A stretch of DNA of 50,590 nt from Psychromonas sp. SP041 (GTDB taxonomy: Bacteria > Pseudomonadota > Gammaproteobacteria > Enterobacterales > Psychromonadaceae), in NCBI RefSeq assembly GCF_000470315.2, contig NZ_CBRF02000012.1, positions 1 through 50,590 of the forward strand, written 5' to 3'. Below the pieces are notes generated by a model that searched no databases, had not been told where the DNA came from, and saw nothing but the letters and a program-made list of their open reading frames with translations. Of this stretch, positions 1 through 7,253 are shown in pieces; within the stretch, counting starts at the first letter, position 1, and each line of letters begins with the position of its first letter. The translations under genes were made by a program, and so were the position numbers.

Positions 1-2
1 TA

Positions 3-120
3 TGCTTGGCGATAATAGCGCTGTGGTACCACCTGATCCCATGCCGAACTCAGAAGTGAAACGCAGCTGCGCCGATGATAGTGTGAGGTCTCCTCATGTG
101 AAAGTAGGTCATTGCCAAGC
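3..120 (+). rRNA. rrf: 5S ribosomal RNA
   Basis: The 118-nt stretch has the canonical 5S core, including CCATGCCGAACTCAGAAGTG near its middle. Its ends pair as the terminal helix (TGCTTGGC at the 5' end with GCCAAGC at the 3' end). It is a component of the large ribosomal subunit. It sits at the left edge of the window, so the 16S and 23S genes of the operon should lie just outside. A strong terminator follows 14 nt later, marking the end of the rRNA operon. Ends are placed by comparison with E. coli 5S from memory. Confidence 0.97.
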
Positions 121-133
121 GCCTAATTAAACG

Positions 134-167
134 AACCCAGTAAGTCTTTTCTTACTGGGTTTTTTTA
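134..167 (+). terminator. Rho-independent terminator of the rRNA operon
   Basis: A perfect 11-bp stem (AACCCAGTAAG at 134-144 with CTTACTGGGTT at 151-161) and a 6-nt loop run into a T tract. It lies directly after the 5S gene. Confidence 0.92.
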
Positions 168-255
168 ATTCTGTTGATTTATGAACTACGTAGAAAGTAG
201 GGCGAGTATTACGACAGCAATGTGTAACGAGCGGTAGAGCTCTGCGATACCTTTC

Positions 256-273
256 CATTGCCAAGCGCCTAAT
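256..273 (+). pseudogene. remnant of a second 5S rRNA 3' end
   Basis: Eighteen bases are identical to 110-127, which span the 5S 3' terminus and its first flanking bases. The rest of a 5S gene is not recognisable upstream (168-255). A second strong terminator follows, as after the intact gene. I infer the residue of a duplicated, mostly deleted 5S copy. A recombination scar within the rRNA operon tail is an alternative. Confidence 0.6.
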
Positions 274-278
274 ACGAT

Positions 279-312
279 AATCCCTGTTGACTGACGTCAG
301 CAGGGATTTTTT
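279..312 (+). terminator. second Rho-independent terminator after the 5S remnant
   Basis: A 13-bp stem with one G-T pair (279-291 with 296-308; AATCCCTG against CAGGGATT at the base) and a 4-nt loop is followed by TTTTT. It would end any read-through from the rRNA operon. Confidence 0.88.
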
Positions 313-376
313 CGTTTTAGTGGTTAAATGATTCGAGAGTAGAAAAATATCTCTGCAAAAGAGATTGGACCAATCT

Positions 377-535
377 GATACCAATGGAATTAAATAAGTG
401 ATCAGAAATTGCGCAGGAAAAATTAACACTAATAAGGCGTGAGTTGTAGAAGATAGTTGTTCTCACTTCAAAACTCAGTTAGGGGGGATTTTAACCAGCA
501 AGAATGATCACCTTATTAATTTTTTTGGTATTATC
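377..535. repeat. MITE-like element with imperfect terminal inverted repeats
   Basis: The left end (377-404, starting GATACCAATGGAATTAAATAA and ending GTGATCA) matches the reverse complement of the right end (505-535) with a few mismatches and small gaps. The enclosed ~100 bp has no coding potential and holds a further inverted pair (GTGAG ... CTCAC, about 438-468). Size and structure resemble a non-autonomous miniature element. No transposase is present. The remainder of 320-652 holds only a small hairpin (ATCTCT/AGAGAT near 349-365) and no gene. Confidence 0.45.
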
Positions 536-652
536 TACTTTTACAAGACCCTTCATTTATAGAATGGGATTGAAGTAGTCACGTTCTAAATTTAGGTTAA
601 GATATCTTTTGTAATATTTATTCGACTCAGTTCCATATGTGACAATTTCATT

Positions 653-1576
653 TTAAACTCTATAAAAATAATGTTGTTCTTGTTGGAGTTCTGCCTCAGC
701 TTCGAATAAATCTTGCAAGAAAAACTGTATCTTTGTGCCAGGAGTCGCTTGTGCAAGTAAGTTGAGATCTCTGTTACATACACAGCCTATTTTCGGGTAG
801 CCACCTATGGTTTGCCTATCTCGCATTAATACGATTGGTTGACCGTTCGCTGGGATTTGAATAGAGCCCGGCACAATGCCTTCAGAAATGAAATGTTGTT
901 GGGGGAAATTAATCGTCGCACCTTCAAGTCGATAACCCATTCTATCAATTAAGGGCGTAACGGTATAAACCTGACTAAAAAATGTATTTATCGCTTTCTC
1001 ATCAAACTGATCAAATTGATAAGTTGGTAGCACACCAATTTTAATGGTCCCAGCATAATCAGGGATAAATTGTTTTAGTACACCACGACAATATGAAGAT
1101 ACGTTTGGTTGATAAGGCAGTGCATCGCCATCACGTAACTTATCGCCTTGTTGCGTTATCCCGCCAAAGTGGTCTCTAACAACGGTACTAGTACTTCCAA
1201 GCATTTTAGGTACATCAAAACCGCCTGCAACGGCAAGATAAGTACGTAGACCTGTTTTAGGGAAACTTAGGGTTAATACGTCACCTGATTTTGCTACCCA
1301 TGAATACCAGTTACTAATTATTTGGTTATTTAATTTTGCAACAACCTCGGCACCACAAAGCGAGAAAGTGGTAGATTGTTCAAACACAGCAACAAAAGGG
1401 CCCATGGTTATTTCAATTTGAGAAGCATTAGGGGGATTATCCAATAATCGATTCGTCCAATAAAATGCATGATTATCCATTGGACCACCAGATGTAACGC
1501 CTACATCTTGAAAACCAAAGCGTCCTAGGTCTTGTATTAAACTTAATGCACCAGCTTGCTTAATTCGTAATGTCAT
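653..1576 (-). CDS. pxpC: 5-oxoprolinase subunit C (biotin-dependent carboxylase-like, KipA family)
   Basis: Product of about 307 aa in the PxpC/KipA family, related to allophanate hydrolase subunit 2. With PxpA and PxpB it forms the bacterial ATP-dependent 5-oxoprolinase, which opens pyroglutamate to glutamate in the cytoplasm. Family signatures visible are SLIQDLGRFGFQDVGVTSGGPMD near the N-terminus and IVLMRDRQTIGGYPKIG near residue 255. I chose the ATG at 1576, 17 nt past the pxpB stop. A GTG at 1606 is also in frame and would overlap pxpB by 14 nt, but lacks a good ribosome site. It is the last gene of the operon; no clear terminator follows. Confidence 0.9.
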   Translation of the reverse strand: MTLRIKQAGALSLIQDLGRFGFQDVGVTSGGPMDNHAFYWTNRLLDNPPNASQIEITMGPFVAVFEQSTTFSLCGAEVVAKLNNQIISNWYSWVAKSGDVLTLSFPKTGLRTYLAVAGGFDVPKMLGSTSTVVRDHFGGITQQGDKLRDGDALPYQPNVSSYCRGVLKQFIPDYAGTIKIGVLPTYQFDQFDEKAINTFFSQVYTVTPLIDRMGYRLEGATINFPQQHFISEGIVPGSIQIPANGQPIVLMRDRQTIGGYPKIGCVCNRDLNLLAQATPGTKIQFFLQDLFEAEAELQQEQHYFYRV

Positions 1577-1592
1577 TGATTGCTTATCACCT

Positions 1593-2276
1593 TTAAAGTA
1601 CGCCACCCATGGCTAGAAATGTTTGTTTATCTATTGCTTTAAATCTAACTTGGTCACCCATTGAAAACTTACTGAGATTATTTTCTGTAATATCCAGTAA
1701 ATTAATTGGCGTACGCCCTATAATCTGCCAACCACCGGGAGACTGGTTAGGATAAACAGCGGTTTGCCTGTCTGCAATAGCAACACTGCCTTTTGGTACC
1801 TTTGTTCTTGGGCTCTTCTTACGCGGCATTGCTATCTCGGTTGGTACATTGCCTAAAAAAGCAAAACCTGGTGCAAAACCAATGGCGAAAACACGGTAAC
1901 ATTCACTAGTATGCAGTTTAATTATTTCTGAGAATGCTAATCCGGTATGTTGCGATATATCTTCATGATCTAAAGCAACTTCTTCCCCATAATAAACAGG
2001 CATTTCAATTTGCTTAGGCTTAAAGTCAGCAATATTGTTTGGATCTAAATTATTTAATACTGTATTAACGAGCCTTAAAAATGCTTGCAATCCTATTTTC
2101 CGTGAATTACAACTTATTAAAATAGAAGCATAAGAAGGGATAATACTTTCAATGACTTCAGCCAGATCTTCATTTAATCGCAGGTAGGCATAGTTAATAA
2201 AATCAGCCGTTTCTATACTGACTGATTCTGCAAAATAGATAATAAGGCTATTCTCATTAACTAGCTTTACTTGCAT
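1593..2276 (-). CDS. pxpB: 5-oxoprolinase subunit B (KipI family)
   Basis: 227-aa cytoplasmic protein with the PxpB/KipI signatures GFAPGFAFLG, PRKKSPRTKVPKGSVAIAD and the downstream YPNQSPGGWQIIGRTP. It is the partner of PxpC in the 5-oxoprolinase complex. In Bacillus the homologous KipI was first described as a kinase inhibitor, but linkage to pxpA and pxpC argues for the oxoprolinase role here. The start overlaps the end of pxpA by 10 bp, suggesting translational coupling. Length is normal for the family. Confidence 0.93.
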   Translation of the reverse strand: MQVKLVNENSLIIYFAESVSIETADFINYAYLRLNEDLAEVIESIIPSYASILISCNSRKIGLQAFLRLVNTVLNNLDPNNIADFKPKQIEMPVYYGEEVALDHEDISQHTGLAFSEIIKLHTSECYRVFAIGFAPGFAFLGNVPTEIAMPRKKSPRTKVPKGSVAIADRQTAVYPNQSPGGWQIIGRTPINLLDITENNLSKFSMGDQVRFKAIDKQTFLAMGGVL

Positions 2277-3022
2277 ATTATTGACTCTGTGTATTCAATG
2301 ATTCGTAATCTTAAGGTTTTTGCAATATCAGCGGCAAGTTTTCCATCACCATGAATACATAACGTATCTGCTTTAATGTTAACTTCTTCACCGTCGATAC
2401 TGGTTATCGAATGATCTGTAATGAGCTTCATCGCTTGCGCACAGATAACTTCTAAATCGTCATGGCAGGCGCCGGGTAGGCTTCTCGGAGTTAATCGTCC
2501 ATTTGCAAGATAGGTACGGTCAACAAAGGCTTCGAATATTAATTCAACGCCATACCGCTCAGCTAAAGTGGTGTAATGAAGGTGATCAGGCACCGCCATT
2601 ATCATTAAAGGCAACTTAATGTCATAACTCGCAATGGCTTCCAGTAACGCAATGTAAATGTCATCTTTTTTCATCATAGCGTTATAAAGCGCACCATGTG
2701 GTTTCACATAACTAATAGCCACATCTTCACTTTGACAGATGCCATTTAAAGCGCCCAATTGATAAATAACATAAGCTTTTAGTTCTTCAGCAGGCATTTC
2801 TATAAAGCGTCGTCCAAAACCCTGTAAATCTGGGTAACCAGGATGAGCGCCTATTCTGACTCCGTGCTCTTTCGCATATCGCACTGTGGTTAACATTACA
2901 CTGGGATCAGATGCGTGCATACCGCAAGCAATGTTCGCCATGTCAATAAAAGGCATTATCGTTTTATCTTGACCCATTTCCCAAATGCCATAACTTTCAC
3001 CCATATCACAATTAATTAGCAT
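2267..3022 (-). CDS. pxpA: 5-oxoprolinase subunit A (LamB/YcsF family)
   Basis: 251-aa LamB/YcsF family protein. The N-terminal INCDMGES, the central IACGMHASDP and GAHPGYPDLQGFGRR, then YVKPHGALYN and CIHGDG are the conserved metal and active-site blocks of the family. It supplies the hydrolytic half of 5-oxoprolinase. The start codon is followed by MLINCDMGESYG, which is the usual family start. It is cotranscribed with the regulator gene 18 nt upstream and overlaps pxpB downstream. Confidence 0.95.
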   Translation of the reverse strand: MLINCDMGESYGIWEMGQDKTIMPFIDMANIACGMHASDPSVMLTTVRYAKEHGVRIGAHPGYPDLQGFGRRFIEMPAEELKAYVIYQLGALNGICQSEDVAISYVKPHGALYNAMMKKDDIYIALLEAIASYDIKLPLMIMAVPDHLHYTTLAERYGVELIFEAFVDRTYLANGRLTPRSLPGACHDDLEVICAQAMKLITDHSITSIDGEEVNIKADTLCIHGDGKLAADIAKTLRLRIIEYTESIICK

Positions 3023-3040
3023 TGAATTTTCCTTATTTTG

Positions 3041-3589
3041 TTATAGTGAACTTGCTGCACGAGAAGCTTGCGCATACACACCTGAAAGAGTGCGCAATAA
3101 TTTTGCCACCTCACTCAGTGAGCTATCCACAGACAGATGATCAAGTGCTTGAATCAAACATTTTTCACGAATTTTTGCATACTCTAAGCAATATTTTTTA
3201 CCAGAAGGTGTGACGCTGTAATACGTCTCTTTCCCACGTTTTTCATGTTGCAACATATTACTTTTAACTAACTTTCTCACAGAGTAAGAAACGTTATGGC
3301 TGTCGTCTAAATTTAATGTAAAAGTGACATCAGTGATCCGTTTTGCACGATCACGATGATAAATATTATGAATAACGAGGTTATCTAAAGTACTCAAATT
3401 ATGTTGTTCACAAGCTGTGCTACATGACTGCATCCAACGTTGAAATGCATTATTAACCATGACTAAACCATATTCGAATTCACTTAATGCTTGTGCATTT
3501 TCGCCAGCTAAATGTGAAGATAACAAAATAGGGACATAGTCATTTTTATCTTTATTGGTTTCGGTATTAGTATTGGTTTCTTTGACCAT
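3041..3589 (-). CDS. winged-helix (MarR-like) transcriptional regulator
   Basis: 182-aa cytoplasmic protein, a likely winged-helix DNA-binding regulator. The middle (TLDNLVIHNIYHRDRAKR, then VTFTLNLDDSHNVSYSVRKLVKSNML, then YYSVTPSGKKYCLEYA) reads as helix-turn-helix plus wing in the MarR style. I use the ATG at 3589, which has GAGG 8-9 nt upstream and begins 4 nt after the dctM stop; a longer frame to 3631 would overlap dctM. Because it sits inside the TRAP-oxoprolinase operon, it probably controls that operon in response to the imported substrate, perhaps at the palindrome near 6518. The ligand is unknown. Function is inferred from fold and context only. Confidence 0.8.
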   Translation of the reverse strand: MVKETNTNTETNKDKNDYVPILLSSHLAGENAQALSEFEYGLVMVNNAFQRWMQSCSTACEQHNLSTLDNLVIHNIYHRDRAKRITDVTFTLNLDDSHNVSYSVRKLVKSNMLQHEKRGKETYYSVTPSGKKYCLEYAKIREKCLIQALDHLSVDSSLSEVAKLLRTLSGVYAQASRAASSL

Positions 3590-3593
3590 GTTG

Positions 3594-4898
3594 TTAACCT
3601 CTAGACATTGTGTGTGGTAGCCAAGTGACAATTTGTGGGAAAATCGTAACGATTAAAACAGCGGAAAGTAACAAAAAGAAAAAAGGTAAGGCTGCTTTGG
3701 CGACAAAAAGTATATCTCGTCCAGTTAGACTTTGAATCACGAATAAATTAAAACCAACTGGCGGGGTTATTTGGGACATTTCTACTACAAGTACAATATA
3801 AATACCGAACCAAAGTGGGTCGATTCCCGCTTCAAGCACCATAGGCAATACAATCGAGGTGGTTAATACCACAACAGAAATACCATCTAAAAAACAGCCC
3901 AGTATAATAAACATAATGGTTAGTATGAAAAGCAGCATATAAGGTGATAACTCTAGCAATGCTATATTTTCTGCCAGCATGCGCGGTATGCCAATAAAGC
4001 CCATTGCCATGGTTAAGAAAGCGGCACCTACCAGTATAAAGATAATCATACATGAGGTTTTAACTGCGCCCATTAAACTATCAATAAACGTCTTCATCGA
4101 TAATGAAAGACTGGTCGCCGCTAAAATGAGTGAACCGACAACACCAAAGGCTGCGGCTTCAGTTGGGGTTGTTAATCCTGCATAGATTGAACCGATGATA
4201 AAAAATATCAGCGTGCCAATAGGAATCAAACGTAACAATGATGAAAATTTTTCAGTCCACGTATATTTTCTTTCTGTTTGTGGCGATTTATCAGGGTTTC
4301 TGTAAGACCAAAAAGCCGTATACCCCATGAATAAAATAACCAGCATGATGCCGGGTAATGCGCCAGCCATAAATAAACGACCAATTGACACTTCAGCGGC
4401 AACGCCGTAAACAATTAAAATGATAGAAGGCGGTATGAGCAAACCTAACGTGCCAGATCCAGCTAACGTTGCGATGGCCATTTTATCGTCGTAACCCTGA
4501 CGTTTAAGTTCAGGTAATGTCATTTTACCTATTGTTGCAGCTGTTGCAGCAGATGAACCTGATACCGCTGCAAAAATACCGCAACTCAAAATGTTAACGT
4601 GTAATAGCTTGCCGGGTACACCAGTCAACCAAGGTGTTAAGCCTTTGAATAAATCTTTTGATAGATTCGATCTGAACAGTATTTCGCCCATCCAAATAAA
4701 TAAAGGTAAAGCCGCTAAAGACCAGTCGGACACTGATGCCCAAGTTGAAGTTCCAAATAATAAACCGAAGTTATCATTGCCAATCAAGACCATTCCCGCA
4801 ATCGAGACGGCTATCAGTGTAAAGGCAACCCAAAAGCCACTGGCTAATAAAGCAAATAAAACACACAGTAAAATAAATCCAATCATCATCTCATTCAT
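3594..4898 (-). CDS. dctM: TRAP transporter large permease (DctM family)
   Basis: 434-aa inner-membrane protein with about 12 hydrophobic segments, typical of DctM, the subunit that carries out sodium-coupled substrate translocation. Family blocks seen are SDWSLAALPLFIWMGEILFRS, AAVSGSSAATAATIGKMTLPELKRQGYD, GTLGLLIPPSIILIVYG and EMSQITPPVGFNLFVIQ. Its start touches the dctQ stop (shared base 4898), and the regulator gene follows after 4 nt. Substrate cannot be read from the permease; the neighbours suggest 5-oxoproline. Confidence 0.94.
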   Translation of the reverse strand: MNEMMIGFILLCVLFALLASGFWVAFTLIAVSIAGMVLIGNDNFGLLFGTSTWASVSDWSLAALPLFIWMGEILFRSNLSKDLFKGLTPWLTGVPGKLLHVNILSCGIFAAVSGSSAATAATIGKMTLPELKRQGYDDKMAIATLAGSGTLGLLIPPSIILIVYGVAAEVSIGRLFMAGALPGIMLVILFMGYTAFWSYRNPDKSPQTERKYTWTEKFSSLLRLIPIGTLIFFIIGSIYAGLTTPTEAAAFGVVGSLILAATSLSLSMKTFIDSLMGAVKTSCMIIFILVGAAFLTMAMGFIGIPRMLAENIALLELSPYMLLFILTIMFIILGCFLDGISVVVLTTSIVLPMVLEAGIDPLWFGIYIVLVVEMSQITPPVGFNLFVIQSLTGRDILFVAKAALPFFFLLLSAVLIVTIFPQIVTWLPHTMSRG

Positions 4899-5458
4899 TA
4901 TTGACGCTCCGTGTTCAATGAGTCTGTGGTAGTAATATCGATTTGTTCGCTATCAGCTAATGCTTCTTCCTCTGATTTTGGAAGCATTTGACCTAAAAAT
5001 AAATGGCAAAAGGTTTGGTCAATAATCGCAATACTGAAGGTAACCATACCTAACGCTAACGGTAATTGAACAATCCAAAGGGGCACAGGAATATAGCCAG
5101 ATGAGAGGTCATTATATTCATGTGATTCTAATACCATGAATACCAGTTGCCAGGTGAGGTAAATAATCAGTATTGAACCGAGTATTAAAATAAACCTTTC
5201 TATCCAACGGTTTAAAGAGATTGGTAACCTAGAGATAAATAAATTAACTCTGATATGGTCACCACCACGGAAGGTATAAGCCAATCCTAAAAAGCTGGCT
5301 GCTGCTAATAAAAAACCAGCAAAATCATCACTAGATGGGATTTCAATACTAAACCATCTACCGACAACCCGCGCTAAAATGACGGCACAAATGGCGACAA
5401 TGCAAAGTCCTGATAATGCACCAGAAAAAAAATAGAGTTTATCTAACACTGTTCTCAT
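4898..5458 (-). CDS. dctQ: TRAP transporter small permease (DctQ family)
   Basis: 186-aa integral membrane protein with four predicted hydrophobic helices (about residues 10-30, 45-65, 85-110, 125-150), the pattern of DctQ. It pairs with DctM. The block LAYTFRGGDHIRVNLFISRLP is characteristic of the family. The C-terminal 35 residues are hydrophilic and acidic. It lies 42 nt after dctP in the same operon. Confidence 0.92.
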   Translation of the reverse strand: MRTVLDKLYFFSGALSGLCIVAICAVILARVVGRWFSIEIPSSDDFAGFLLAAASFLGLAYTFRGGDHIRVNLFISRLPISLNRWIERFILILGSILIIYLTWQLVFMVLESHEYNDLSSGYIPVPLWIVQLPLALGMVTFSIAIIDQTFCHLFLGQMLPKSEEEALADSEQIDITTTDSLNTERQ

Positions 5459-5500
5459 TATCAGGCTCTCCTTAAAGGATTATTAGTAAAGGTAAATGTG

Positions 5501-6466
5501 CTACTTGTATTCTTTTAACAAAGCGACACCTTTACTTCCGGCTTCTTCTGCCCATTCTGCTGTCATATCTTCACCTATCTTTTTAAGTTCAGTCATCAAT
5601 ACTTCACTCGGTTCGCTTACTGTCATTCCGTGTGCAGCTAATTCAGCCGTTTTCTCTTTGGTTTCTCGTATGGTCATTTCCCAACCACGCGCTTCAGCTT
5701 TTTCTGCAGCAGCTAAAAGCGCTGTTTGTAATGGCTTATCTAAACGTCTAAAAGCACGTTTATTAACAATAACCATATTTTTTGGGATCCATGCCTGAAC
5801 ATCGGTGTAATTATTGACGTAATCCCAAGACTGGCTACTGACACCTGTCGTTGGTGATGTGATCATCATATTCACAATGCCAGTTGAGAATGCCTGAGGA
5901 ATTTCAACCGTCTGTACCGTTGTTGGAGAGGCTTCCAATAAGATTGCTAAGCGAGAAAGGGTGGAGCTATAAGATCGTAATTTTGCTCCTTTAAAGTCTT
6001 CGATTTTATTGACGGGTTTTTGGCTGTAAATACCTTGTGGTGGCCAAGGCACTGAATACAATAACATCAAACCATCTTCATCTAATTTAGCTTCAAGCGC
6101 TGCTTTAGATACTGCGTATAGTTTTTTGGCTTGATCAAAGTCAGTCGCTAAAAAAGGAATATTATCTAATTTATAAATAGGAGCATCATTACCCATTATC
6201 CCAATAAAAACTTCGCCGATAGGGACTTGCTGGCTACGGACTGCTTTAGGGATTTCTTTATGCTTAATTAACGAAGCACCTGAATGGATGATAATTTCTA
6301 ATTCTCCATTCGTTGCGGTTTTAACATCATCAGCAAATTGAATGTTATTTTGAGTATGATGTGTTGCATCCACATAAGGCGTTGCCATATCCCAACGTGT
6401 TGCTGCGGAGATGCTTGTTGAACTGATTACTGCAAACGTGAGTGCTGCCAATTTGAACATTTTCAT
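5501..6466 (-). CDS. dctP: TRAP transporter periplasmic substrate-binding protein (DctP family)
   Basis: 321 aa with a cleavable signal peptide (MKMFKLAALTFAVISS, predicted cut after TSISA). The mature part has the DctP fold markers HHTQNNIQFADDVKTATNGELEI, then GEVFIGIMGNDAPIYKLDNIPFL, and the family block FKGAKLRSYSS containing the conserved arginine that salt-bridges the substrate carboxylate (R168 by my count). It captures the substrate in the periplasm and delivers it to DctQM. AAGGGA lies 6-8 nt before the ATG. As first gene of the operon it follows the putative operator region. A carboxylate ligand is expected from the family; 5-oxoproline is inferred from pxpABC. Confidence 0.92.
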   Translation of the reverse strand: MKMFKLAALTFAVISSTSISAATRWDMATPYVDATHHTQNNIQFADDVKTATNGELEIIIHSGASLIKHKEIPKAVRSQQVPIGEVFIGIMGNDAPIYKLDNIPFLATDFDQAKKLYAVSKAALEAKLDEDGLMLLYSVPWPPQGIYSQKPVNKIEDFKGAKLRSYSSTLSRLAILLEASPTTVQTVEIPQAFSTGIVNMMITSPTTGVSSQSWDYVNNYTDVQAWIPKNMVIVNKRAFRRLDKPLQTALLAAAEKAEARGWEMTIRETKEKTAELAAHGMTVSEPSEVLMTELKKIGEDMTAEWAEEAGSKGVALLKEYK

Positions 6467-6506
6467 AGATTATCCCTTATCAATTATAAAAAAAATAACA
6501 ATCCAA

Positions 6507-6567
6507 TTACATATTGCATGTAAATTACATTCAATTTACATCCTATTTACATCATTGCACATTACAT
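6507..6567 (-). promoter_or_regulatory. candidate operator array upstream of the dctP operon
   Basis: A perfect palindrome ATGTAA-A-TTACAT (6518-6530) lies among further TTACAT half-sites at 6507, 6536, 6547 and 6562. Three copies (6525, 6536, 6547) are exactly 11 bp apart, so they fall on one face of the helix. The array ends about 40 bp before the dctP start and is the only such cluster I saw. It is a natural binding site for the operon's own regulator. I could not place -35 and -10 hexamers with confidence. Confidence 0.55.
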
Positions 6568-6599
6568 ACCAAATGAAGCGACATAGAGCACATTCCTAA

Positions 6600-7112
6600 A
6601 TGTTAGGTGATTATTGTTACTAGTAATACACTCAAGGTATTGATTTATATTGTTATATTTTTTATGGTTTTTCATCTAATACATTAAACATAGGGAAGGA
6701 TAAGTTTAGCTTATTCAGCCTAAGGTGAGATCAGCACACTTCTTTGGGGCGATAGACACCAAATGAGTGCAATTTTAGACATTATTTATCCAAACCATTC
6801 GTTAAATATTGTGCAATTATTTTTTAATAAATTCATAATAACGTTAACCATTACGAGGATGGTTTTTGTCGCTGATTATCAAAGTTAGTTTTATGGATTT
6901 TTTGTGTGGCGGCTAATTAGCGGTGATAACAAGGGGGGATGAATTGCTAAGCCTTGGTTTTATTGGGGATAGCTTATATCGCAGGTGTTGGGGCGACTTT
7001 CCCTACCTTTTACTTTTTATAAATAGAAATACTTTTAAATCTTGAAAAAGAAAAGTTTACAATTAACTGCAGTTTTTATGTGTATTTTGTGTTTTTAACT
7101 TGTTATTTTTAA
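6600..7112. other. 513-bp non-coding stretch
   Basis: No convincing open reading frame is present on either strand. One hairpin with a following T tract (AACCAT at 6846-6851 with ATGGTT at 6859-6864, then TTT) reads as a weak terminator for a rightward transcript that has no visible gene, so a small RNA is possible but unproven. The bases TTGGGGCGA occur twice (near 6743 and 6979). The last ~60 bp is AT-rich and lies after the 3' end of the tRNA gene. Confidence 0.3.
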
Positions 7113-7188
7113 TGGTCTCTCCACAGGGACTCGAACCCCGATCATCCGCTTAGGAGGCGGGTGCTCTATCCTGTTGAGCTATAGAGAG
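7113..7188 (-). tRNA. tRNA-Arg (anticodon CCU)
   Basis: The 76-nt gene folds as a full cloverleaf: acceptor CTCTCTA paired with TGGAGAG, D-stem GCTC/GAGC, anticodon loop CTCCTAA (CCU, + strand bases 7152-7154), T-loop TTCGAGT, discriminator A and an encoded CCA. It reads the rare AGG arginine codon. The anticodon stem has a C-A mismatch at its outermost pair (27-43) and the T-stem one G-T pair. Confidence 0.94.
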
Positions 7189-7191
7189 ATT

Positions 7192-7221
7192 ACAACTCAT
7201 CTATAATATAAAATGAGTTGT
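7192..7221. repeat. inverted repeat between flgT and tRNA-Arg
   Basis: ACAACTCAT (7192-7200) and ATGAGTTGT (7213-7221) form a perfect 9-bp stem with a 12-nt AT-rich loop. On the minus strand it follows the flgT stop and precedes the tRNA, so it could end flgT transcription, though no T tract follows. The loop contains TATATTAT, which could act as a -10 element for the tRNA. Confidence 0.4.
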
Positions 7222-7253
7222 CGTATAATTAATACAGGATATATTATACATAA

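Noticed and set aside
127-429. 100-codon frame on the minus strand across the 5S tail
   Set aside because: It crosses two terminators and the 5S remnant; composition is that of non-coding DNA.
6481-6490. TATAAT (minus strand, 6488-6483) as the dctP -10 element
   Set aside because: The resulting start site would fall inside the ribosome-binding sequence, and no -35 element is at the right distance.
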